Origin: Streptomyces sp. 150FB | Lineage (GTDB): Bacteria > Actinomycetota > Actinomycetes > Streptomycetales > Streptomycetaceae | Direction: 5' to 3' | Assembly: GCF_000818195.1 (NCBI RefSeq) | Contig: NZ_JTHL01000002.1 | Location: 1-64,000, forward strand | DNA length: 64,000 nucleotides | Part shown: positions 51,603-58,953 of the stretch, piece after piece | How positions within the stretch are numbered: the stretch's first letter is position 1 | How the letters are laid out: every line of letters begins with the position of its first letter | Notes under the pieces: generated by a model | What the model was told of the DNA's origin: nothing | Database searches by the model: none | What the model saw: the letters and a program-made list of their open reading frames with translations, nothing else | Program-made: the position numbers and the translations under genes

Positions 51603-52160
51603 TCACGCCGCCCTGGTGGTGAGGGCGAGTTCCAGGACGCGCCGGTTGCTCGCCGCGCGCCCGGGTGTGATCGGCTGGCTCCAGGGGTTGTAGGGGTCGG
51701 GCCGGGTGGGGATGAGTTCGGGCTCCAGCCGGGCGAAGGCCTGCTCCCGGGTGGGCGGGACGACGCGCGGGGCCGGCTGCCGCTGTGCGCGCCGGTGGTC
51801 CTGTTCTGCCACCACGCCCACCCAGTCGTGCCCGAGGCGTGCCGCCAGCGTCGTGCGCAGCTCGTCGCGCTGCGGGGCGGTGGTCGCTGCCCATACCCCG
51901 GTCGCGGTCAGGTCGGCGTTGGCGAGGGCCCATTTCAAACAGGCGGTGACGATGGGGCACCCGGAGCAGGCGGTTCGGGTCGTGGCGAGTGCCTTCTCGC
52001 GGGCGCGGGGGTCTTCGACGGTGTTGTGGATGTCTTCGATCTCGAACAGGGCGGGGGTCTCGCGGCAGCGCAGGCGCTGCTCGGTGTAGGGGAAGGGGAT
52101 GCGGGTGTCAGCGAGGACGATGCCGGGCGTGTTCGGGACGCCGGCGCGCTTACCGGGCAT
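51603..52160 (-). CDS. WhiB-like iron-sulfur regulator
   Basis: A 185-residue protein; ATG 52160 has AAGGAGAGC upstream. Four Cys are in order: LRCRETPALF, then ACSGCPIVTAC. The turn GVWAATT replaces the usual GVWGG. A long Arg/Pro-rich C-terminus (60 residues) is an extension over typical Wbl proteins. WhiB-like proteins bind a 4Fe-4S cluster and the principal sigma factor. Likely regulates the plasmid transfer region. Confidence 0.85.
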   Translation of the reverse strand: MPGKRAGVPNTPGIVLADTRIPFPYTEQRLRCRETPALFEIEDIHNTVEDPRAREKALATTRTACSGCPIVTACLKWALANADLTATGVWAATTAPQRDELRTTLAARLGHDWVGVVAEQDHRRAQRQPAPRVVPPTREQAFARLEPELIPTRPDPYNPWSQPITPGRAASNRRVLELALTTRAA

Positions 52161-52258
52161 GGCAGCTCTCCTTGTGCGTGAGAATGGGGGGGGTGTCCCG
52201 GGGGGCCGAGGCCAGATGGCTTGTGACGGAGCGGCTCCCCGGGGCGTTTTTCTTCTCG

Positions 52259-52528
52259 TCAGGCGTGATCGCCGGTGCCCTTCGTCCGGCTGCGGGGCTC
52301 CGGATCGGAGACGAACCGGCCCTCCAGGACCCGCTCGGGGTGGTCCGCGTTCCACGTTTCGGCGCAGACCTTGTGGACGGCCTCACCCGCGTGTGAGCGC
52401 AGCGGCGTTGAGTGACCGCACAGCACGCACGGGGCGTCCTTGCGGAAATGGGTGCCGTCGCGCCAGTTCAGGAGCACGGGGCGGGCGGCCGGTATCGGTG
52501 GGCTGGTCCGTGTGCGCCCAGACGTCAC
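52259..52528 (-). CDS. Small Cys/His protein
   Basis: An 89-residue protein; GTG 52528 overlaps the ASCH gene stop (GTGA). CVLCGHSTPLRSHAGEAVH and KVCAETW form a CxxC...H...C zinc site. Coupled to the two upstream genes. Confidence 0.65.
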   Translation of the reverse strand: MTSGRTRTSPPIPAARPVLLNWRDGTHFRKDAPCVLCGHSTPLRSHAGEAVHKVCAETWNADHPERVLEGRFVSDPEPRSRTKGTGDHA

Positions 52529-52977
52529 GGTGCTGCCGGGCGCAGGTCGGGCAGATGCTGGAGGACCTGGTCCACGAGGTCCTGCGTCGGCTTCCAGGCC
52601 GGGAGCGCGCCTCTGGCGGGCACGGGCAGCGGCAGTTCGTGGACGTCGGCGAGGACCAGGTGGTGAACCTCCCGCTGCGCCCACAGACTGGTGCAGCGCT
52701 CGGGCCCCCGGTCCAGGTGGCAGTCGGTGAGCCGGGCGACGCCGATGACCGCGCCGAAGTGGAGTTGACGGCCGCGGATCGCGGTGGCCACCAGCGGGTC
52801 GCGCAGCACGGCGGGCGCCGGCCGCGCCTTCCCTGCGTGCAGGAGGACCCAGCCGCGCCACGGCCAGGGCTTGTGCCTGTTCTCCGTACGCTTCCCGGCG
52901 AGGATGCAGGTCGCCCACGGCTGGCGGATCGTGATGCCGCGGATCCAGTCGCCGCCCTCGAGTCCGGCGGCGTTCAC
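52525..52977 (-). CDS. ASCH-domain-like protein
   Basis: A 150-residue protein; GTG 52977 overlaps the GGDEF gene stop. ITIRQPWATCILAGKRTENR and WRGWVLLHAGKA match the ASCH/PUA-like fold that binds RNA or modified nucleic acid. GAVIGVARLTDCH is the second strand pair. Middle gene of a three-gene coupled unit. Confidence 0.78.
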   Translation of the reverse strand: MNAAGLEGGDWIRGITIRQPWATCILAGKRTENRHKPWPWRGWVLLHAGKARPAPAVLRDPLVATAIRGRQLHFGAVIGVARLTDCHLDRGPERCTSLWAQREVHHLVLADVHELPLPVPARGALPAWKPTQDLVDQVLQHLPDLRPAAP

Positions 52978-53657
52978 GCGGCACCCGCCAGCAGATGCGT
53001 CCCCGGCCGGCCGACGCGGCGCCCGTTGACGGTCTGGGAGTAGGCATCGGCCCGCGTCGCGCAGTACGGGAATCCCGCCGTGCCCTTCTTGACCTTGTAC
53101 ATGGCGGTGTCCGCGCCGCGCAGGATGCGGGAGGCGTCCTCGCCGGGCAGGTCGACGGCGCGGGCGATCCCGACCGTGACGCCCAGGTGCAGCGTGCACT
53201 GCCCGACCCGGAAGGGCTGCTGCAGCTGCTCGCGCAGGGCGGTGATCTCGGACAGGGCGGTCGCCGGGTCAAGGACGACGGACAAGGCGAACTCGTCGCC
53301 GCCCAGCCGGGCCGCCAGCGCCCGGCGGCCCGCACTCCAGGAGGCGAGACGCCGGCCAACGGTCTGGATGGCCGCGTCGCCGCCCGCGTGGCCAAAGGTG
53401 TCGTTGATCGTCTTGAAGTGGACCCCGTCCAGCATCAGGACGTGCAGACCCCTTCGATAGCGGCGCAAATGGCGCTGGACGTGCGCGAGGAACTCGGGCC
53501 TGCCGAGGAGGCCGGTCAGCGGGTCCTTCCGGCCATTGGCGATCTGCTTGCGGAGCGCAAGAGCGTGAACTGCCCAGCCGGTCAGCGGCACGGCGGCGGT
53601 GGTGATCAGAAGGGTGCGCGGGCCGAACCGGCCCGTCGTGTGCAGGACGGAGTCCAT
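52974..53657 (-). CDS. Membrane-linked GGDEF diguanylate cyclase
   Basis: A 227-residue protein. One N-terminal hydrophobic segment (TLLITTAAVPLTGWAVHALAL) is followed by a GGDEF domain: RKDPLTGLLGRPEFL, LMLDGVHFKTINDTFGHAGG and ARLGGDEFALSV. The signature motif is intact, so cyclic-di-GMP synthesis is likely. An inhibitory RxxD site is not evident. Coupled to the ASCH and Cys/His genes by GTGA overlaps. Confidence 0.88.
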   Translation of the reverse strand: MDSVLHTTGRFGPRTLLITTAAVPLTGWAVHALALRKQIANGRKDPLTGLLGRPEFLAHVQRHLRRYRRGLHVLMLDGVHFKTINDTFGHAGGDAAIQTVGRRLASWSAGRRALAARLGGDEFALSVVLDPATALSEITALREQLQQPFRVGQCTLHLGVTVGIARAVDLPGEDASRILRGADTAMYKVKKGTAGFPYCATRADAYSQTVNGRRVGRPGTHLLAGAA

Positions 53658-53873
53658 ACTGGTGTCTCCCTCTCGTCTCGTACGGGATGGGGAACCCGGG
53701 GCGGCCGACTGGTTTTCCGGCCTTGGGCGGCCGTCCCGGGCGAATTCACATCAGGCTGTTGGGGTTGACCCACGCTTTTCGGTGGCCACGTCCAGCTCCT
53801 TCCGTGTTGAGGGACCACCGCGACCGCCCCGGCCTCCGTCGTGCGGAGAGGCCGGGGCGGCACGGAGCGTCCG

Positions 53874-54719
53874 TCAGGCGCGGTAGGTGGGCGGGCGGAC
53901 TCCGGCGCGGAGTTCGCGGATGATCGAGCAGGGGCCCTTGGTCGCGCAGTACGCGTCGTCGGTGTCCGGGAGGGCGTTGCCCGTGGTGCCCCACACGTCG
54001 CGGGCGACCGCGTTCACGACGCGCAGCATCTCGCCGTCGTTGGGGCGGCAGGAGCTGTTCTTGTCGCCGACGCCGTGCCGGGCGGCGCTGATGAGGTGCT
54101 GGCGGGCCTGGCGGGCGGCCCAGCGGCGGCTGCTGGGGCCGGTGTTCTCGTGCACGTGCCCGCTGTCGTGGAATGTGTCCAGGTGGCAGCCGGTGCAGTG
54201 GTAGGTGACGAGCTGCTGCGGCTCGCTGTCAGGAAGCCACTTGCCTTCGAACTCGTAGACGATGACCTCCGCACCCGGGATCTCGGTGTGCGCGAAGGCG
54301 GTGACGAGGCCGACGCCGTCCGCGATCCCACCGCGCGCCCGCACGTTCCAGAAGACACGGGGGAGGAAGTCGTCCCAACCCCTGCCGTGAGGCCACTGGG
54401 CGTACATGACGCCCTGCGAGGCGTCGAAGGTCGCCGTGCCGTCGGTGTTCTCGCGCTGGTACTGCTCGATCTGTGCGATCGACCCGAAGTACGTCGCGCT
54501 GAACTCCTCGGACTCCAGGAAGATCAGCCCGTACCCCCCGGGGCGGGTGTCATGGCCGTTGTCCTTCAGGATCCCGACCATGTCCTCGTAGCCGGGGTTC
54601 CCGGGGGCGATGGTGCCGACGAGGGGTAACCGGTACCGGTCGCAGCTGGTGACGTGGGCCGGGTTGGTCTCGCTGACGTTGTGCGCGGTGCCGTACGTGT
54701 TCGTGATCGTGATGCTCAT
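53874..54719 (-). CDS. Hypothetical protein with Cys-rich centre
   Basis: A 281-residue protein; ATG 54719 has GGAAGGAC upstream. A first half of mixed fold (GGYGLIFLESEEFSATYFG) precedes YHCTGCHLDTFHDSGHVHEN, a zinc-binding CxxC...H...H stretch, then ARQARQHLISAARHG and Cys near the end. Unknown family of actinobacterial mobile elements. Confidence 0.65.
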   Translation of the reverse strand: MSITITNTYGTAHNVSETNPAHVTSCDRYRLPLVGTIAPGNPGYEDMVGILKDNGHDTRPGGYGLIFLESEEFSATYFGSIAQIEQYQRENTDGTATFDASQGVMYAQWPHGRGWDDFLPRVFWNVRARGGIADGVGLVTAFAHTEIPGAEVIVYEFEGKWLPDSEPQQLVTYHCTGCHLDTFHDSGHVHENTGPSSRRWAARQARQHLISAARHGVGDKNSSCRPNDGEMLRVVNAVARDVWGTTGNALPDTDDAYCATKGPCSIIRELRAGVRPPTYRA

Positions 54720-54811
54720 GCGTGGGTGTCCTTCCCGGGGAAGCAGCGGGTGCCCGGCGTGGCCGGGTCGCGGCGGGTTCTGGCTGTTCGGCGAAGCGTC
54801 GGCAGCGCGGC

Positions 54812-55783
54812 TCACTCGCGGACCGCGTCCGCGAACCGCGCTTCCAACTCGGCGCGGCCCTCGGGGTCGTCGTCTTGGTCGGGGCCGCCGTGGGCGGTGC
54901 AGACGGTGTCCGGGTTCGGTCCGGTGGTGCTGGTGTGCGCGATCAGCAGGTCGGTGACCGAGTGGACGGCCTGCCACGCCGGGGCGGTGCAGTCGTCGTC
55001 GTACGGGCAGCACACGAGCAGGTCGAACCCGAGGTCGCCTTCGCCGCCGATGTCAGTGCGCAGGGCGAGTACCAGGCGGTCCGGGCCGAGGCGGATCTCG
55101 CCGACGCGGTCGCCGCCGGCCAGTGGGGAGTTGTCGCGCCACCGCCACAGCGGCAGCACGTCCGCGCCGAAGACGCGGCGGACCAGGAGCAGATCACCCA
55201 GGCCGTCATGACCGTCCCAGCCGAGATCCGCGCGGCGGGTGTCGCTGGCGCGTTGCAGCAGGGGTTCCAGGCGGTGGATGGTGTCGGCGAAGACGACGTG
55301 GTCGAAGCCCTCGTCCCGCAGGCCGGGGAACGCGGCGGCGGCTTCGGCGTGCTGGCGGCGTACGACGTCGTCGGGCACGGTGCGGGCCGGGCTGCGCTCG
55401 GCCTGGCGCTCGACGCACACGGAAGCCGGGGTGGAGATGAGAAACGCGACGGTGGGCACGCCGTAGGAGCGTGCGACCTGCAGAAGGCCGGCCCTTACGT
55501 GCTGCTCGGTGTTCGTCGCGTCGATCACCGTGGTCCGCTTCCGGGCGAGGCGGGCCTCCAGCACGGCATTCATGACGTTGGCCGCGGACAGGGTGGCCGA
55601 CTGATCACCGGCACAGTCCGAGACCATCGCCCGGAACTGATCGAGCTCCAGGACCTGCGTGGACGGCCAGGTCCTCGCCCAGGTGCTCTTGCCGCTTCCC
55701 GCCGCCCCGATCAGGACGATCAGCGCCGGGTCGGGGATGGTTGTGTCGAGCGGCTGCATGGTTCCTTCGAAGGTGGTCTTCAC
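54812..55783 (-). CDS. P-loop nucleotide/polynucleotide kinase-like protein
   Basis: A 323-residue protein; GTG 55783 overlaps the upstream stop (GTGA). Walker A IGAAGSGKSTWARTW, VLELDQFR, TTVIDATNT and a lid with RQAERSPARTVPDDVVRRQ are those of AAA_33/polynucleotide-kinase-like proteins. A C-terminal 130-residue domain follows with CPYDDDCTAPAWQAVHSVTD. Role unknown. The first 57 codons are duplicated at 48542-48712. Confidence 0.8.
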   Translation of the reverse strand: MKTTFEGTMQPLDTTIPDPALIVLIGAAGSGKSTWARTWPSTQVLELDQFRAMVSDCAGDQSATLSAANVMNAVLEARLARKRTTVIDATNTEQHVRAGLLQVARSYGVPTVAFLISTPASVCVERQAERSPARTVPDDVVRRQHAEAAAAFPGLRDEGFDHVVFADTIHRLEPLLQRASDTRRADLGWDGHDGLGDLLLVRRVFGADVLPLWRWRDNSPLAGGDRVGEIRLGPDRLVLALRTDIGGEGDLGFDLLVCCPYDDDCTAPAWQAVHSVTDLLIAHTSTTGPNPDTVCTAHGGPDQDDDPEGRAELEARFADAVRE

Positions 55784-56124
55784 GGGCGTTCTCCTTGCGG
55801 GTGGAGGGTGGAGGTGGCCAGGTGCAGGCGCATCCCGGCGGAGTCGGCGACGAGGGCTGCGGCCTCTTCGATCGCGCAGGCGGCGGACTCGGTGTCCTCG
55901 CTGTCCAGCGTCGTGAGCGCTGCGGCGCGGGAAGCTGTCGTCAGGAGCTGGTTGAGCGAGCCGAAGACGCCGTCCTGCGGGAAGGCTTCGTCGAACAGCT
56001 CGCGCAGCATCCCGGCGAGGAACTCGGCGTCGCCGGGCCCGCCCAGTTCGTCCTCGATCTGCTGGAGGGCGAGCTTCACGATCCCGGCCGCTGCGCGGAC
56101 GCGTTCCAGGCGGGCGCGGCTCAC
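55780..56124 (-). CDS. Small helical hypothetical protein
   Basis: A 114-residue acidic helical protein from GTG 56124. It is coupled on both sides by GTGA overlaps. No motif recognised. A broken duplicate is at 48709. Confidence 0.65.
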   Translation of the reverse strand: MSRARLERVRAAAGIVKLALQQIEDELGGPGDAEFLAGMLRELFDEAFPQDGVFGSLNQLLTTASRAAALTTLDSEDTESAACAIEEAAALVADSAGMRLHLATSTLHPQGERP

Positions 56125-56705
56125 CGGCGGCCGCCGGGGCGGGTGGTGAGCCAGGTCGTGACAGCGGCGGCGCCGACGCCGATGGCCCGGTGCAGGGCCG
56201 CGTCCAGCTCCATCCATGCACTGCCCGGCCCGGTCAGCTCCTTGGTGACCGCGCCTTCGTCGTCGAGGCGGACCGCCTGGCAGTGCTCGATGTAGCCGGT
56301 CTTCTTGGTCTTCTTCGCCAGCCACAGCAGAACGGCGCCGCGGTCGATCGCGGCGTGCGTTCCGGCGTTGATGGCCGCGCCGGCGAGCAGTGCGGTGGGC
56401 GTGACGCGGTAGCCGAACGCGCGGGTGATCGCGATGGTCGCGCCGAGCTGTACGGCGGTGTAGGAGGCGACGTGGCAGGCGACCGCGCGCCTGCCGAGGG
56501 TGCTGGTGGTCATGGTCGGGCGGGTGGAGTCCTCGGTGGCGGAGGTGCCGTCGGCGTGGACCAGGTCCTCGCCGTAGAGCCGCTTCCGCGATGCCGTCTT
56601 CGACCCCTGAACCCAGTGGTCACAGGCAGGGTGCAGTTCGCCGAAGGTGGCCAGCAGGGTACCGAAGAGGGCGAGGCGCTCGGTGGTGAGGGGTAGACGG
56701 TGCAT
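56121..56705 (-). CDS. DUF3307-like membrane protein
   Basis: A 194-residue protein from ATG 56705. HPACDHWVQ, GRRAVACHVASYTAVQLGAT and NAGTHAAIDR correspond to the HxxxDxWVQ...H...H pattern of DUF3307-like membrane proteins. Two to three hydrophobic helices in the middle. Coupled to the gene at 55780. Confidence 0.65.
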   Translation of the reverse strand: MHRLPLTTERLALFGTLLATFGELHPACDHWVQGSKTASRKRLYGEDLVHADGTSATEDSTRPTMTTSTLGRRAVACHVASYTAVQLGATIAITRAFGYRVTPTALLAGAAINAGTHAAIDRGAVLLWLAKKTKKTGYIEHCQAVRLDDEGAVTKELTGPGSAWMELDAALHRAIGVGAAAVTTWLTTRPGGRR

Positions 56706-56920
56706 GCTGGGGTTCTCCTGATCTCGAAAATGAGTGACGGGGGTAGGTGGGCGGCCGGCCTCTTGCCGATGCTGCGGCCGCCTCGTGGTGCACCGTCCCC
56801 GGCCGGATGCCGGCCGGGGACGGTGGTGATCAGAACGGGAGCTCGGCGACATGCAGGCGTGTACGCGGCCGCCCGGGCGACGCCGCCCCGGCCCGTGCGG
56901 CCGGGGGGCGGCGCGGCGCG

Positions 56921-57718
56921 TCAGGCCGTGACGAGGGCCAGGGTGTCGAGTCCGGCACCGAGCAGCAGGCCGCGGATCGACTGCTCGTACTCGCCGGAGC
57001 GGATCCGGTCGAACATGAGCTGACCAGCCACCAGGCAGCGGGCCCGCAGCTGGATCAGGGCGACGGCGTGAGCGTCGGTGCCGGCCTCGGTCGCGGCCTG
57101 TGCGGCGGCGTCACCGGCGAGCTGGTCGGCCGTCTGAAGGGCGGCCTCGCGCCGGGAGTACTGCGCCCGGCAGTACGCCCAGGAGCTCAGAGCCCGGGTG
57201 CCGTCCACCCGCGTCTGCCACTCCTTGTACGTGCGGCGGGTGCCCTCGGGGTCGGCGGCCCACTCCGCGGCCCACTGCCGGGCGAGGTCGGGCAGTTGGG
57301 CGAGGACCGCGAGGACCTGCGCTCCGCGATGCCCGAAGGCACGCCAGGAGTCGGTCTCCTCCAGGACGCGGATCTGCTGGGACATCAGCCAGTACGGGTA
57401 GTTGTCGCCACCCCAGTTGCCGGTCTCACCGAGCGGCTCCACGATCCAGAGCCGGATCGGCCAGCCCTCCTCGATGCGTTCAAGGATTTCGCCGGGCCGG
57501 GTGTACGCGTGGAAGTACCCGAACGGCTTGTCGGTGTACCACCTCTCGCCGGGGGTGGGGTGGTCGACGACCCGGCCGACGCGGTCGGCGAGGTTCACGG
57601 TCGGGATGGTCTCGCCCTGGTCGCTGTAGTAGCGGGCGAGGTAGTTGTCGGTGGGTGGGACAGTGCCGTCGGGCCGGGTCGCGATGTAGTGGACGACGGG
57701 CCGGGAGCTGCGTGCCAT
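56921..57718 (-). CDS. Hypothetical protein
   Basis: A 265-residue protein from ATG 57718. The N-terminal part (PFGYFHAYTRPGEILERIEE, RLWIVEPLGETGNW) is mixed; the C-terminal half is helical and Ala-rich. Unknown family of the plasmid transfer region. Confidence 0.65.
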   Translation of the reverse strand: MARSSRPVVHYIATRPDGTVPPTDNYLARYYSDQGETIPTVNLADRVGRVVDHPTPGERWYTDKPFGYFHAYTRPGEILERIEEGWPIRLWIVEPLGETGNWGGDNYPYWLMSQQIRVLEETDSWRAFGHRGAQVLAVLAQLPDLARQWAAEWAADPEGTRRTYKEWQTRVDGTRALSSWAYCRAQYSRREAALQTADQLAGDAAAQAATEAGTDAHAVALIQLRARCLVAGQLMFDRIRSGEYEQSIRGLLLGAGLDTLALVTA

Positions 57719-57838
57719 GAAACTTCCTCCGTGTCGGTCAGGAACGTGCGGGTGGCGGGGCGGCGGGGCAGGGCGCCGGAGGTAGCAAAGAGTTCGGGAA
57801 TCGGGTGTGCTGCGGCGAATCACTCGCGCCGGGAGCCG

Positions 57839-58252
57839 TCAGAACGGTGGTTCGTCCGCGTAGCCGATGCGGGCCTTGACCAGCGAGACCTGGATGCCGG
57901 GGTCCCACTCGTCGTCCTCGCCGTCGCCGTCCGCGGCTTCGCAGGCCGCTGAGCAGTAGCGGCGGCGCGCGTAGAAGGGGGCGCCGCACAGGGCGCACTC
58001 GCTTTCGTCGCCGTCACAGGCGGTCGACCAGTCGATGATCACGGACGGGTCGAGGCAGGCCTCGCAGCATCCGGTGTCCTGGTCCAGGACGCCGTGGCAT
58101 CCGTCGCCGCAGACCTGCCCGTTGATCGCGGTACAGCCGCAGGCGGTACACAGCACGACCGGTGCCGACACCGGCGGCGCGGGCGCTGGCACCGGCACCG
58201 GGTGAGGGGTGGCGGCCGGTACGGCGCGGCGGCGGAAGAACCGTGTGAACAC
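57839..58252 (-). CDS. Cys-rich zinc protein
   Basis: A 137-residue protein from GTG 58252. After a Pro/Ala-rich stretch it has CTACGCTAINGQVCGDGCHG, CCEAC, CALCGAPFYARRRYCSAAC: about a dozen Cys, enough for two or three zinc sites. Function unknown. Confidence 0.65.
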   Translation of the reverse strand: MFTRFFRRRAVPAATPHPVPVPAPAPPVSAPVVLCTACGCTAINGQVCGDGCHGVLDQDTGCCEACLDPSVIIDWSTACDGDESECALCGAPFYARRRYCSAACEAADGDGEDDEWDPGIQVSLVKARIGYADEPPF

Positions 58253-58273
58253 AAGCGCTCCTTGTCTGGTCGG

Positions 58274-58738
58274 TCAGGCGGCCAGGTGATGTGTGATCGG
58301 GAGGGTGATGTAGCTGCTGGGGTCGGCTGGGATGCCGTCGTGGCATTCGAGGCACGTGTCGAGCGAGGTCGGCAGGCAGTGGTGGTACCGGCGGCGGCAC
58401 GCTGGGCAGGTGCTCCTGGCGGCCATTGCCCTGTCGAGCGCGGCTTCCTGAGCGAGCGTCGGGACCCGTTTGGGTTTCGCGAGGTCGAGCCGGTAGAGCC
58501 AGGCCAGGTGGGTGCACCGGGTCAGCGGCCGGTGGGAGCAGCGGCGGCACTTGAGCTGGGCGACCGGGCCGTGCCCTCCGGGGCACAGGCCGGCCGCGCG
58601 GAGCTGGCGGCGGGTGACGAGGAAGTCCTTGGGCGCGCAGTTCCAGTCGTACTCGGGGAAACCCTGGGCGGGTTCGCCGTACGGATCGGTCTCCCGCACG
58701 ACGAGCTCGTCGGCGGCGGGCACCTGGGATGCCACCAT
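58274..58738 (-). CDS. RRQRL-motif zinc-binding protein
   Basis: A 154-residue protein from ATG 58738. RRQLRAAGLCPGG, KCRRC, LYRLDLAKPKRVPTLAQEAA, CPACRRRYHHCLPTSLDTC and a final C match the RRQRL zinc-binding family found on actinobacterial mobile elements. The signature reads RRQLR here. Confidence 0.75.
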   Translation of the reverse strand: MVASQVPAADELVVRETDPYGEPAQGFPEYDWNCAPKDFLVTRRQLRAAGLCPGGHGPVAQLKCRRCSHRPLTRCTHLAWLYRLDLAKPKRVPTLAQEAALDRAMAARSTCPACRRRYHHCLPTSLDTCLECHDGIPADPSSYITLPITHHLAA

Positions 58739-58953
58739 GAGGGTCGCTCCTTGGTCAGGGTGGGACGTGGGTTCCGCCCGGCCGACAAGGCGGAAGACCG
58801 CAATCGGAGGCAGTCAGGCGTTGCGCTGAACAGCAAGCGCCCACCGGCGGTGTTCGTCGGCGGGCGCAGGTGAGGGTGGCCGGGCGGCCTGTCCGGTCCT
58901 CGCTCGACCACTTCGGGGCGGGCGAGGACCAGGCGGAGCGACCGGAGAGTTGT

